This document shows positions 36,472-46,138 of a stretch of 64,000 nucleotides of DNA, piece after piece. Origin of the DNA: Bradyrhizobium sp. URHD0069. Lineage in GTDB: Bacteria; Pseudomonadota; Alphaproteobacteria; Rhizobiales; Xanthobacteraceae. The number at the start of each line of letters is the position of its first letter. Within the stretch, counting starts at the first letter, position 1. Both the position numbers and the translations under genes were made by a program. The stretch covers positions 1 to 64,000 of the forward strand of contig NZ_JNIJ01000020.1 of the NCBI RefSeq assembly GCF_000701345.1. Reading direction: 5' to 3'. The notes under the pieces were generated by a model, which did no database searches, was not told the DNA's origin, and saw nothing but the letters and a program-made list of their open reading frames with translations.

Positions 36472-39400
36472 ATGCGAAGGTTGGTTAACAGTATGTTGGG
36501 TGCGCTTGAACTGCCTCGAACCGGGATGGTCGGGTCAAAGTATATTGCTACGCCAATTCGGCGAGGTCCGGTCCTCTGGCTAATCCTCTGCGGCGGACTG
36601 CTGGTCGTGGCGATCATCATCGGCACTGTGGCCATGGTTGGCGAGTTCCGCGAGCGCGCGATCAGCAACAGCGAGCGCGAACTTGAAAATACCGTGCTGC
36701 TGCTCACCCGGCATTTCGACCAGCAGTTCGACGACGCCGAGATCATCGCAAACGACCTAGTCTCGAGGATGGACTTTTCCGGGAGCGCTTCGCCGGAGAT
36801 TTTCAAGAGCCGGATGTCGAGCTTCGACGCGCACCTGATGCTGAAATCCAAGGTGCCCCATGTCGGCGACGTCGGCATCTTTGATGCAGAGGGTGAACTG
36901 ATCAACTCATCAGGAACCTGGCCGCTACCGGCCATCAACATCGTCGATCGGGTCTATTTCGAAGCCCTGAAATCGGACCCTGAATCGAAAACTATTTTAG
37001 CCGAACCGGTTCACAGCTATTCCACCGGCAACTGGACCACTGTCATCGCCCATAGGCTGAGCGGGCCGAACGGAATTTTTCTCGGCGTGATGGCGAGGCG
37101 GATCGCCCCTCTTAATTTTGAAAAGTTCTTCGCATCCGTCGCGCTCGGAGAGGGCGCCGCGATTTCCATGTTCCATCGCGATGGAACGATGCTGGCGCGT
37201 TACCCTCACGCCAATTCGATGATCGGGCAAAACTTCAAAACCGCGCCGCTGCTACACAAGGTCCTGACCGAGGGAGGCCGACAGACACTGCGTGTACAAA
37301 GTCCCGTCGATAGCCAGGACCGGCTCGGCTCGGCGGCGCCCTTGAGCCGTTTCCCGATGGTAATCGTCGCGACTACGACCGTCTCGGCCGCGCTGGCCGA
37401 CTGGCGTGAGCAAACCAGATTCATGGTCGCCGCCGCCGTCCTGTCAGCATTGGTAGTCGCCTTCGTTCTGTTCCTGATCGTCCGGCAGATAACCCGGCAA
37501 AATCAGGAATCGCAACAACGGCTGGAATTGCAAAAGCACCAGTTCGAGACCGCCCTGAACAATATGACCCAGGGCCTCGTGCTGTACGACGCATCGGCAC
37601 GCATCATCCTCTGTAATCAGCGCTATATCGGCATGTATGGGCTGTCGACCGAGGTCGTAAAGCCGGGTTGCCACTTTTACGACCTCATCCAGCACCGCAA
37701 GGAGCGGGGGACCTTCGATGGGGACGTCGATGAATTTTGTTCAACCATCATGCGCAACGTTGCACAAGGCAAAGTCACTCACACGCCCATGGAGTCTGCG
37801 GGGCGTTGGCATCTGATCGTCAGCACGCCGCTGGCGCAGGGTGGCTGGGTCGCGACCATAGAAGATATAACCGAGCGCCGAAATCTCGAACAGGAACGCG
37901 ACCGGAATTATGCATTTTTGCGTCAGATCATCGATCACATTCCCTCGCAGATCACCGTGAAAGATGGGCGCGATCGCCGCTACCTCCTGGTCAACCGGGT
38001 GGCCGAGACACACTTCGGCCTGTCGGGCGACGTCATCATCGGCAAAACGGCGCTCGACATAATGCCGACGGCGGAAGCCGATACAATCTCGGCAAACGAC
38101 GAAAAAGCCCTGCAATCAGCCGACGGCTTGTTCCTGGACGAGTTTCCGTGGAAAAGTCAGACCTTGGGCAATCGCCTTTTCACTTCAACGCGAATCGGAA
38201 TTCGCGATCAGGCCGGAGAAACCCGCTATCTCATAAATGTTGTCGATGACGTTACCGACCGCCGGCGCGCCGACGAGAGGATCGCGCACCTTGCGCATTA
38301 CGATTCGCTGACCGAGCTGCCCAACCGGGTGCTGTTCCACGAACAGATCGAAGGCCAATTTCAGAGAGCCAACCGGGGCGAGCAGTTCGCATTGCTTTAT
38401 TTCGACATCGACGAATTCAAGAGCATCAACGACTCGCTCGGACATCATGTCGGCGATGAACTACTGAAGGTCGTGGCTAACCGCATCAGGAGCTGCATCA
38501 GGGAAACCGATCTCGTCGCGCGGCTGGGTGGTGACGAGTTTGCGGTCATTCAGACCGCTGTCGGGAACGCCGCCGAGGTCGTTGAATTCGTGACCCGAAT
38601 TCATGAGGCGATCCGGCAACCTTATCAATGCCTCGGGCACCAGCTCTCGACCGACGCCAGCATCGGCATTGCATTGGCTCCGCAGGACGGCACCGATCTG
38701 GATCAGCTCATCAAGAATGCCGATCTGGCGATGTATGGCGCCAAGGCCGACGGGCGCCGAACCCATCGCTTCTTCGAACCGGGGATGGGTGCCAGCGCGA
38801 AAGCCCGGCTTGCGATGGAGCAGGATCTGCGTCAGGCGCTCGCGGATGGCGGGTTCGAAATCCACTACCAGCCGGTGGTCGATCTTCGCCGCAACGAGGT
38901 CACCGGCTGCGAAGCCCTGCTGCGCTGGCGCCATCCCGAACGCGGCATGATCTCTCCGGCCGAGTTCATCCCGGTTGCGGAAGACACCGGCCTGATCAAT
39001 GAACTCGGCGAATGGGTGTTGCGAACCGCCTGTACCGAGGCGGCCACCTGGCCGGATCATATCTGGCTCGCCGTCAATGTCTCGCCCGTTCAGCTGAAAT
39101 GTCACACCTTGGCGTTGAAGGTCACCGCCGCGCTTGCGGCCTCTGGTCTTGCGCCGAGCCGGCTGGAACTCGAGATCACCGAGGCGGTGCTGATCCGCGA
39201 CGACGAGGCAGCGCTGATGATTCTGCATCAGCTCCGGGCCATCGGCGTCCGCATCGCGCTGGACGATTTCGGCACCGGCTATTCCTCGCTGAGCTATCTG
39301 AAGCTTTCCGTTCGACAAGATCAAGATCGACCGCGGCTTCGTCAGCGACATCGCGGAAATCGACGGCTCGTCGGCTATCGTACAGGCGGTGGTGAACATC

Positions 39401-39580
39401 GCTGCCGCGCGCAACATGACGACCACGGCCGAAGGCGTCGAAACGCTTGAGCAAAGGGAATTGCTGCGCACCCTCGGCTGCACCGAGATGCAGGGCTATC
39501 TGTTCAGCGCCGCGAAGCCTGGCGCCGAGGTGAGGAAATTGTTCGGCACGCGACCGGAAATCGTGGCAGCCGTGGCCTAG
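36472..39580 (+). pseudogene. dCache-PAS-PAS-GGDEF-EAL gene disrupted by a frameshift in the EAL domain
   Basis: Domain order: a membrane helix (about residues 35-57), a double-Cache-like extracellular sensor, a second membrane helix (about 325-345), two PAS domains, GGDEF with RLGGDEF and I-site RETD five residues before it, and an EAL domain with CEALLRWRHPERG and LDDFGTGYSSLSYLK. At about 39300-39306 the reading frame shifts: the first frame runs to a stop at 39450 with basic nonsense, while the other frame continues FPFDKIKIDRGFVSDIAEID through TTTAEGVETLEQ and GYLFSAAKPG to TAG at 39578-39580. A lost AG dinucleotide in aagagcttt would explain it. As read, the EAL catalytic Lys and following motifs are lost, while the cyclase domain stays intact. 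A sequencing error is the alternative. Confidence 0.85.
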
Positions 39581-39880
39581 GTTTTGACTCGAAACCGCAA
39601 TTGCGCGCGCAGCCAAGCCTTCCACCGCGTTCAAGCCTTCCACCGCGTTTAAGAAACAAGGGCTTGATTGCTTCGTGGCTTCGCTCCTCGCAATGACGGC
39701 AGTATGACATTATGCGGTTGCTGTACTCCGACTCGGACTTTGAGAACGAAGCGCGGTGGGTATGGCCGAGTTGCCCTTTGGCAGGCCGGCGGAATTGAAA
39801 ACGAGGTCCATATCGTGGCTTAATGGGATCTGCAAAATCACGACGCGCAAGCGCATCATTCCGGCTTTGAAGGGAACCGC
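39581..39880. repeat. Intergenic region with an 18-bp tandem duplication and a REP-like repeat
   Basis: The unit caagccttccaccgcgtt occurs twice in a row (39614-39631, 39632-39649). Immediately after it, 39661-39699 (ggcttgattgcttcgtggc to cctcgcaatgacgg) matches one arm of the cgtcattgcgag repeat family also seen at 6109-6221 and 52377-52490. No gene is recognised. Confidence 0.65.
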
Positions 39881-40285
39881 ATGCCTCCCGTTTCGATCAT
39901 TCTGAACCTGCTTTGGATACTTTTCGGCGGCTTGTGGATGGCGGCCGGCTGGGTGATCGCTGCGATCATCATGGCGATCACCATCATCGGGCTGCCCTGG
40001 GCAAGGGCCGCATTCAATATCGCCGCCTATACCTTGCTGCCGTTCGGTCAGAAAGCCGTGCGCCGCGACAGCCTCACCGGCCGCTCCGACGTCGGCACCG
40101 GACCACTCGGCATGATCGGCAACCTGATCTGGCTATTGCTCGCGGGCTGGTGGCTGGCGCTCGGTCACGTCATTACAGCGCTCGCGCTCGCCGTGACCAT
40201 CATCGGCATTCCCTTTGCCTGGGCACACATAAAACTCGCCGGCATCGCGCTCTGGCCGATCGGCAAGGTCATCGTTCCCGCTTAA
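39881..40285 (+). CDS. YccF-type inner membrane protein
   Basis: The 134-residue protein has four hydrophobic helices arranged as two similar halves, each with a TIIG(L/I)P motif: LLWILFGGLWMAAGWVI and ITIIGLPWARAAF in the first half, LIWLLLAGWWLALGHVI and VTIIGIPFAWAH in the second. This internal duplication is the hallmark of YccF (DUF307). The function of YccF is unknown. The ATG at 39881 has GAAGGG upstream. It is monocistronic in appearance; the CTAG repeat begins 3 bp after the stop. Confidence 0.85.
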   Translation: MPPVSIILNLLWILFGGLWMAAGWVIAAIIMAITIIGLPWARAAFNIAAYTLLPFGQKAVRRDSLTGRSDVGTGPLGMIGNLIWLLLAGWWLALGHVITALALAVTIIGIPFAWAHIKLAGIALWPIGKVIVPA

Positions 40286-40287
40286 GC

Positions 40288-40392
40288 CTGGAGCCTTTTC
40301 CGTTTGGGTAGAATCGAAACGGGCTCTAGATTCTTGATTTGAAGCGTTTTCTTGACGCGAACCGGGCTCCACTTCGCTTGAAAACGCTCTAG
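40288..40392. repeat. CTAG-bounded interspersed repeat, solo copy between convergent genes
   Basis: The hairpin ggagccttttccgtttgg, loop, gaatcgaaacgggctctag is followed by one 63-bp-type unit ending gcttgaaaacgctctag. The element sits exactly between two convergent genes: the yccF-like stop is 3 bp to its left and the stop codon of the DUF6894 gene lies in its terminal CTAG. Compared with the other copies it differs in the loop and at a few unit positions. Confidence 0.88.
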
Positions 40393-40673
40393 CGCCAACC
40401 TTCATGGGCTTCGCTCGGTTGATCGCAGGCCCAGTTCGGCCTTAGCAAAACCTTGCAACCGGCTTCGAACGGAAGAACGGCCACCTGGCGCGAGTCCTGG
40501 GTGATCTTGATCGCCCAGTCTCTGGGAACGGCCGGGTGCTCCTGCACGAGTCTTTGAATGATGCCGGCGGCGAACAGCATGGCATCGATATCGTCTGCCA
40601 GCGCCGCGCCGTCATGGCCGGGACCGTCGATACGGTTAAGCGGATCGCAAACGTGAAATCTGTAAAATGGCAT
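40389..40673 (-). CDS. DUF6894-type small protein
   Basis: This 94-residue protein begins MPFYRFHVCD, followed by DDIDAMLFAAGIIQRL and WAIKITQDSRQVAVLPF. The pattern (aromatic-rich first strand, D..G..., a helix with AxxxA, then an xxVxD/Nxx strand) is typical of the short DUF6894 proteins abundant in Bradyrhizobium; their function is unknown. Its stop codon (TAG, 40389-40391) is supplied by the terminal CTAG of the repeat, so the C-terminal end may have been altered by repeat insertion. Confidence 0.65.
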   Translation of the reverse strand: MPFYRFHVCDPLNRIDGPGHDGAALADDIDAMLFAAGIIQRLVQEHPAVPRDWAIKITQDSRQVAVLPFEAGCKVLLRPNWACDQPSEAHEGWR

Positions 40674-40854
40674 GCGAATAAAATGGCATGGGAAAGTGAG
40701 TGGCTGGGGCTACGCGGTGCGGGTTTGACACAATAAATTTGGCCGGCTTTGGTACCGGCTTGCAATCCACTGAAACTGCGCTCTACCGCTGGTTCTTACG
40801 GGATTAGGCCTCAACCGGCAAGCCAGGCTGGCTGTGCAGAGATCCGCCGCCCCG

Positions 40855-41934
40855 TTACGCCGCCAGCCGGCCGCGATTGTTCTTGCCAAGGATGGGGCGG
40901 ACAAGCCGTCCGAAGCGCTCGGCCTCCTCGTCATGTAGATAGCCGGACAGGCAAAACGAATGGCAGCCGGCGTCGATGAATTGCTGGAGGGTCGCGGCGC
41001 ATTGCGAGGGATCGCCGACGACGGCGATCCCGGCGCCCGGCCGGACCCGGGTGATGCCGGTCCACAGATGCGGCAGCAGGAGATCGCCATGCTCGCGGGC
41101 GAGCTGCTGCACGCGCTGGTTAGCCACCGACTTGTTGTACAGCGTTTTCATCTCCTGCTTCTGCCGTTCGGTCGCGTCGCGCACCAAAACGTCGGCGGCT
41201 TCCCATGCGTCGCTTTCATTCTCGCGGCAGATCACCTGCAGGCGCATGCCAAAGCCGATGTCCTTTTCGCGGCCATGCGCCCTCGCCATCTCCCTGATCT
41301 CGACGATGTTCGCAGCGATACGTTCCGGCAGATCGCCCCAAAACAGATGCACGTCGGAATGTTTCGCCGACATTTCCCAGGCCTGACGCGAGCCGCCGCC
41401 GAGATAGAATTTCGGAAACGGCTGCTGCAGCGGCCGCGGCCTGATATGCGCACCTGATAGCGTGTGAAATTTGCCCTGAAAATTCAGCGGACCGCGTGCG
41501 GTCCACAAGGCTTTGAGGATCGAAACCTCCTCCTCCATCAACGCGTAGCGCTCTTCCTTGGCGTAGCGCACGCCCTCGCCTTCGACTTCGCTTTCGTTCT
41601 GGCCCGCGATCAGGTTGATACAGATGCGCCCGCCCGACATCTGGTCGAAGGTCGAGATCATCTTCGCCAGCAGCACCGGATTGATATAGCCGGGCCGCGC
41701 CGCGATCAGCGGCTTGATCTTCGACGAGCGCGCCGCCATGAACGCGCCGGTGATCCATGCCTCCCAGCAAACCGAGCCCACGGGGATCAGCAGGTATTCG
41801 AACCCCGCCGCTTCCGCCGCCTGAACCACCCGCTCGCAGAGTTCGGGCGATCCCGGTACTTGGGCCTCAACCACGCCATAGGCGGTGGTGTCGCCGTGCG
41901 TCGGCAGATACCAGCCAAATTCGAGCGGACGCAT
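40855..41934 (-). CDS. SsuD-like FMNH2-dependent alkanesulfonate monooxygenase
   Basis: A 359-residue LLM-family enzyme closely resembling alkanesulfonate/dimethylsulfone monooxygenases, which release sulfite from organosulfur compounds. Visible signatures: EFGWYLPTHGD at the start, ICINLIAGQNESEVEGEGV in the central barrel and FPKFYLGGGSRQAWEMSAKH later. The ATG at 41934 follows GAGGAG at 7 nt; an upstream ATG at 41967 was rejected. No reductase (ssuE) or sulfonate ABC genes are adjacent, so the assignment to sulfur scavenging is by similarity only. Confidence 0.82.
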   Translation of the reverse strand: MRPLEFGWYLPTHGDTTAYGVVEAQVPGSPELCERVVQAAEAAGFEYLLIPVGSVCWEAWITGAFMAARSSKIKPLIAARPGYINPVLLAKMISTFDQMSGGRICINLIAGQNESEVEGEGVRYAKEERYALMEEEVSILKALWTARGPLNFQGKFHTLSGAHIRPRPLQQPFPKFYLGGGSRQAWEMSAKHSDVHLFWGDLPERIAANIVEIREMARAHGREKDIGFGMRLQVICRENESDAWEAADVLVRDATERQKQEMKTLYNKSVANQRVQQLAREHGDLLLPHLWTGITRVRPGAGIAVVGDPSQCAATLQQFIDAGCHSFCLSGYLHDEEAERFGRLVRPILGKNNRGRLAA

Positions 41935-42048
41935 CGACGATCTCCTCAAAGCGCGGCGAGGTAGCAATTGCCGCGCGAGGTTAGTTTACAGCCTGCATCC
42001 GGCGGGACAATCGCCCCTCGTTGGGCCGTTGCCAAAGGCCGGCCAGAC

Positions 42049-42081
42049 GCCCCGATAGCTCAGCTGGATAGAGCGTCGCTC
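42049..42081 (+). tRNA. tRNA gene fragment: 5' half ending at the anticodon loop
   Basis: gccccgatagctcagctgg followed by atagagcgtcgctc has a 7-nt acceptor strand, T8-A9, a perfect D stem (gctc/gagc) with the standard D loop and the 5' strand of an anticodon stem. The sequence then departs from any tRNA at the anticodon loop, and no matching 3' half follows. The last codons of the patatin-like gene on the minus strand overlap it. It is not functional; it looks like a scar of recombination in a tRNA gene. Confidence 0.7.
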
Positions 42082-43958
42082 GAGAGATCGACGATATGGC
42101 GTGGTCGTTTTGCTGCCGGCTTGCCGGTGTCGAGGATGGCGGTAATCGCCAAATTTCCCTCGGCCTCCCGCGCGGCGATGGCGTCGCGGGCCCAGAGGTA
42201 AGACGCGTAAAAAATCTCCGGGTGACGGTCGAAGTCCGTCACCTCGACCCCGAGCGGAAGCGGCGGCCGCAGTACCATGTCTAGCGGCGCCGTCGGCAGA
42301 ATATCGTAACGCTGATGCGCCACGAGACTTCGCCACAGCACGTTGACCGCGCTCGGTGCGGCGGGAAGCAGCTTCTTGCGGAACGGCATCAGCATTGCCG
42401 CGATCAGCTCGAGCCGTCCGGGCAGCGCGGCATAGTCGACGTCGAACAGCTCGGCCGCGGGTTCGCCGAAATGCACCACCAGATTGGGACCGCTCTTGAG
42501 TTGATGCATCGGCGCCAGCGGCACGTTGTCGATCAGGCATCCGTCGACAAGCATCGCGCCTTGGGGCGTGTAGAACGGCGGCAATAGTCCGGGGATCGCG
42601 CTCGATGCACGGACCGCCTGCCAGAGCAGACCCGAGCGGATCAATTCGAGATTATGGGTCGAAAGATTGGTGGCGACCGCCGCGAAAGGCCGCCAGCAAT
42701 CCTCGATCCGGCAGTCGCGGCCGTACTGATCCGCAAGCGCGCGATCGAACGCCTTGTGATCCAGCAGGGCGTAGCGCGGCCAGGTGGGCCGCCGGAAGCT
42801 GCGACTCCTGACGAAGATCTCGTGCGTACCGCGCTCGAGATCCTCGGCCTCGAGATTTTTTGCAAATCCGGCCATCATGGCAGAGCCGACACTGGTGCCG
42901 ACAAAGATATCGAACATCACGCCGCGCTCGCGAAAGGCCTTGTAGATACCTACATGCGCCGTTCCGTGGCTGCCGCCGCCGGCGGCGACGAATCCAATCG
43001 CGCGGCCGCAGAGGAAACGGATCAGGCTGTCGACATCAACCTGATCTTCCAAAGCGACATGGTGATGCATGAAGCACGGCAACCGGGCAAGCCAGGCCGT
43101 GGTGCCGCTGACTTCACGGCTGCGTCGGTCGTGAATGCGAACAAGGCGGCGCGCTGACGTGGGATGCACCTCGCAAGCGAAAGCCTCGACTTCCGTCAAA
43201 GCTGCCGCGGGCGCGTCTCCACGGCACGCGAACACAACCATGTCGGCCTGGCGGACGGCCTTGCGCGCCCATGGCGAAGCTTCGCGACCGCCGAAGTACA
43301 CCACCAGTGGCGCGGCGTGTTCGAGTTTATTGAGCCAGTCAGCCACTTCGGGTGCATCCAGGGCCCGCCCAGGAAACATGGCGTTGAGGCGGGTGGGATC
43401 GACGATTTCGGCATCAATCGCCGAGAGCCCCTCACGCATTCGGCGATCAAAATCGCTCGGTAGCGGTTGGTATCCGCCGTCGATCAGCGCAACTGTTCTT
43501 GCCTTTGGCGACGCGCGAATTGGCGTGAGGCGCGCCGTCTCCTTGCCGAATCGCCGCGCCAGCGCCGCGAGCAGTGCCTCGACAATGGCCGGGGCGTCCT
43601 CCGCAAGGGCCTGGTAGGCCGCGCGCGTCAGCACCAGCACGCTGCTGTCGCGGATCGCAATCACATCGGCGGTGCGCGGGACATTTGCGAAGAAACCGAT
43701 TTCGCCCACAATTTCGCCGGCGCGAAGCTCGGCGAGCGGCTCGAGATCGCCGGTTCTGCGCACGGCGAGCGCACCATGCAACACCATGAACAACGAGTCC
43801 GACGGCTCCCCTTGCGCAACGAGCATTTGCCCGCGCATGAGGTCCTGGCGGCCCATGGCGCGCAAAGCCTTCAGCCGCTGTTCCGGACTGAGCGTCCGAA
43901 ACAGCGCGAAGTCCTCCAACACGTTTCCCCACGCAAACGTCGCGCTCGCTTCGTTCAT
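42060..43958 (-). CDS. Patatin-like phospholipase with N-terminal cyclic-nucleotide-binding domain
   Basis: A 632-residue NTE-like protein. Residues about 15-140 form a cNMP-binding domain (GEIVGEIGFFANVPRTADVIA). The patatin domain carries the oxyanion motif GGGSHGTAHVGIYKAF, the Ser nucleophile in GTSVGSAMMAGF and the Asp in LVDGCLIDNVPL, forming a Ser-Asp dyad. It should hydrolyse phospholipids or lysophospholipids, perhaps under control of a bound nucleotide. The glycine-rich motif has SHG where most patatins have (A/S)RG. The C-terminal codons lie antisense to a tRNA fragment (42049-42081), so the end of the gene was probably rewritten. Confidence in family is high; the substrate is unknown. 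Confidence 0.88.
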   Translation of the reverse strand: MNEASATFAWGNVLEDFALFRTLSPEQRLKALRAMGRQDLMRGQMLVAQGEPSDSLFMVLHGALAVRRTGDLEPLAELRAGEIVGEIGFFANVPRTADVIAIRDSSVLVLTRAAYQALAEDAPAIVEALLAALARRFGKETARLTPIRASPKARTVALIDGGYQPLPSDFDRRMREGLSAIDAEIVDPTRLNAMFPGRALDAPEVADWLNKLEHAAPLVVYFGGREASPWARKAVRQADMVVFACRGDAPAAALTEVEAFACEVHPTSARRLVRIHDRRSREVSGTTAWLARLPCFMHHHVALEDQVDVDSLIRFLCGRAIGFVAAGGGSHGTAHVGIYKAFRERGVMFDIFVGTSVGSAMMAGFAKNLEAEDLERGTHEIFVRSRSFRRPTWPRYALLDHKAFDRALADQYGRDCRIEDCWRPFAAVATNLSTHNLELIRSGLLWQAVRASSAIPGLLPPFYTPQGAMLVDGCLIDNVPLAPMHQLKSGPNLVVHFGEPAAELFDVDYAALPGRLELIAAMLMPFRKKLLPAAPSAVNVLWRSLVAHQRYDILPTAPLDMVLRPPLPLGVEVTDFDRHPEIFYASYLWARDAIAAREAEGNLAITAILDTGKPAAKRPRHIVDLSSDALSS

Positions 43959-44437
43959 GGGCGAGACCCAGTTCGATCACACACGGCCCGATGTTAGCGC
44001 CGGGCGGCCTTGGCGGCGAGCAGTATAAGCGTCGGCACGCCGGCGCGCCGCTGCCATGCCTTTTTATGGAAGCGCTGCAGCGCGAGTTGCGAATACCGCT
44101 GGTTGATGACACCGCATCCCACTCGCCGGAGAACCTCGATTCATTCCCCGCAGGCTTCCCAATGCTGCGGACTGCTTAGCTGATTTTTTTAAAAGCAGGC
44201 AGTCGCGCCCAGCGCAGGTTCATTGCGCGCCGGATGGCTCCGGCGGGACCAACGAGTCAGCGACCCCTGCCAGGAAGGCAGGACCCCTTACCGCCACAGC
44301 CTCGGCACATGCTTTTCCGGCGCACCCGGCACGATTCGAGCGTGTTACCTTGCCTTTTGCGGCCTTGCTCGTAGTCCCCTCCCAGCCCCCGCAGGGCCGT
44401 TGCCGAGGCCCCGCCAATCGGCTAAATGACCCGTAAC
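43959..44437. other. Intergenic stretch between the patatin gene and tRNA-Arg
   Basis: No protein gene is recognised; the long minus-strand frame over the tRNA (44220-44522) is a translation artefact of the tRNA gene. The one clear feature is the inverted tRNA-like segment at 44319-44357. A short run of T residues (44184-44192) lies near the end of the open frames. Confidence 0.6.
44319..44357 (-). tRNA. Degenerate, inverted copy of the 3' half of tRNA-Arg(CCG)
   Basis: Read on the minus strand, 44357-44319 matches the 3' part of the intact tRNA-Arg at 44438-44514 from the anticodon stem through the T arm to the acceptor end: ggcgcacccg, cacgattcga and cgtgt are shared, with single-base changes and one gap. 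It has no 5' half, so it is a fragment. It lies about 80 bp from the intact tRNA and points the other way. Confidence 0.7.
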
Positions 44438-44514
44438 GCACCCGTAGCTCAGCTGGATAGAGCGTTGCCCTCCGAAGGCAAAGGTCACACGTTCGAATCG
44501 TGTCGGGTGCGCCA
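44438..44514 (+). tRNA. tRNA-Arg, anticodon CCG
   Basis: A complete 77-nt cloverleaf including an encoded CCA end. Acceptor stem gcacccg/cgggtgc, D stem gctc/gagc, anticodon stem ttgcc/ggcaa with loop ctccgaa (anticodon CCG, reading CGG codons), variable aggtc, T stem acacg/cgtgt with loop ttcgaat. The gene stands alone between the patatin and TPR genes, next to an inverted fragment of itself. Confidence 0.96.
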
Positions 44515-44598
44515 GTAATCAATCACCGGCTGCATAAACCTTGTCGAGGCATTGTCGCGCAGGACCAACGGACTTCTGCGGTGCGGCTTCACCTCTCC

Positions 44599-45915
44599 TC
44601 ATAGCGACATCGTCGCTCGCCAGCGCGCATCGCGCAACGAGGGACGGCGATGCAGGCGGCGATCGAGCAGGTCGCGCGCCTTGGCGGCTTCGCCGCTCTT
44701 GATCAGCGCGATCAGCAGCGTGTCTTCGAGCATTTCGCGTTGTGCGTGGCTGCCGCCAATTCGCACCACCTCCGCGGAAGCGGGCTCCAGTATCTTCACG
44801 CATTCCGGGTAGGACTGGTCGGCAAACGCATGTGCCGCACGACAAATGTCCGCCACCACGGAACCTGCCGGGAGCCGTCCGCTTTCGCGCCGGACTTGAA
44901 GATCGGCCAGACGCTGTTCGAGGGCGCCCCAGTTTCCCGTCATGACAGCCAGCATCGCCATGTGGACGTCGACGAACGAATTGCCGGTTCTCGGAAACCG
45001 GCGCTCCGCATAATCGGCGAGGTCACGCCAGGCATCCTGCGGCACCGGAAGGCCGGACGCGTGAAGCCGCCACAGCAGTGAAACGCCATCGGTCATGGCA
45101 TTCAGCGGCGCGGCCTGGGTTACTTTCGGCTGGATGCGCTCGGCGTAGACATTAAACGCCTTGTCGGTGTCGCCGTTCTCCAATGCCAGCAATGCCTCGT
45201 GCCACGCGACATGGCCGTACAGCAATCCGGAACGGTCATAGATCGGCAGCCAGCCGGCGATCAGCTGCTCGGCATCTGCCGTTGAGCCGTCTTCGAACAT
45301 CGCGTGAGCCAAGGCATGGAGCGCGTGGGCATTCTCGCGTCTTCGGTCGAAGGCACGCTGGGTGATCCGTCGTCCAATATCGAGGCTGCCATTTTCGGTG
45401 TGCGACCAGCCGAGATAGGTCAGGAACCACCAATCCTCGCCGCAGTGCCTCGCGTGCCGCTCGCACAAATCGACCCGCGCCTGATCGTGGTCGGCCATAC
45501 CGGAAAACGCAAACAGGCCGAAGGCCCCGAGCGGCAGCGACATGATCAGGGCATCACGCGGCCAGCGATCGAGATGCACGAGCGTCATTTCCAGCGCCTT
45601 GGCGGACCGGCCTTCGGTCGTCAGAGCCAATATCTCGACATGGCTTTTTTCACGTTCGGTACCGTTTCGTTCGACGAGCTTGCGCGCCACCGCGGCTTTT
45701 TCCTGAGCTGACGGCATCTCGGCATAAATCAAATGCATCCGCGAGCGCGCCGCATGAGCCAATGCGAAGTCAGGCTCCGCTTCGATCGAAAGCTCCAGCG
45801 CCTGCGATGCGCCGGGCCAGGCCGACAGCATCAGCTCGATGCCCTCGCGATAGGCATCAGCGGCCGCGTCGCTCGAGGTCGAAATGGGTAAGCCATATAG
45901 GTCTTCAAAAGCCAT
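44599..45915 (-). CDS. Tetratricopeptide protein, TTC38-like
   Basis: The 438-residue cytosolic protein is composed of helical repeats of about 35 residues; TPR-like pairs can be seen around AYREGIELMLSAWPGASQAL, GSLDIGRRITQRAFDRRREN and ALLALENGDTDKAFNVYAE. WWFLTYLGWSHTENG followed by NAHALHALAHAMFEDG and YGHVAWHEALLALENG is characteristic of the TTC38 family, conserved from bacteria to animals and of unknown function. The ATG at 45915 has no strong ribosome binding site. It is followed by the tRNA-Arg gene on the opposite strand. Confidence 0.78.
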   Translation of the reverse strand: MAFEDLYGLPISTSSDAAADAYREGIELMLSAWPGASQALELSIEAEPDFALAHAARSRMHLIYAEMPSAQEKAAVARKLVERNGTEREKSHVEILALTTEGRSAKALEMTLVHLDRWPRDALIMSLPLGAFGLFAFSGMADHDQARVDLCERHARHCGEDWWFLTYLGWSHTENGSLDIGRRITQRAFDRRRENAHALHALAHAMFEDGSTADAEQLIAGWLPIYDRSGLLYGHVAWHEALLALENGDTDKAFNVYAERIQPKVTQAAPLNAMTDGVSLLWRLHASGLPVPQDAWRDLADYAERRFPRTGNSFVDVHMAMLAVMTGNWGALEQRLADLQVRRESGRLPAGSVVADICRAAHAFADQSYPECVKILEPASAEVVRIGGSHAQREMLEDTLLIALIKSGEAAKARDLLDRRLHRRPSLRDARWRATMSL

Positions 45916-46138
45916 CGGGGCTCTTTCGGATATCGACCTCGATCTGCCCGCGCCGCTTCGGTTACTGCATTGCAGCGCATTTCTTGCGCGGGGTAGCTTA
46001 CGTCCGCGCTATGGGTTTGCAAAAGGGTGACCCGCAAAATTTCTACAAATCAAAATCCGGCTCGATCACCAGCGCGGTCGATGGCGTCGACGCGGACTGA
46101 TTCGCTGCTCGAAAGCCGTCCTCCGCCGCCCGGCTAGA

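Noticed and set aside
44220..44522. Minus-strand frame of 100 codons reading [20 protein letters not shown]
   Set aside because: This is the well-known false protein made by translating across an Arg tRNA gene; the tRNA at 44438-44514 explains it.
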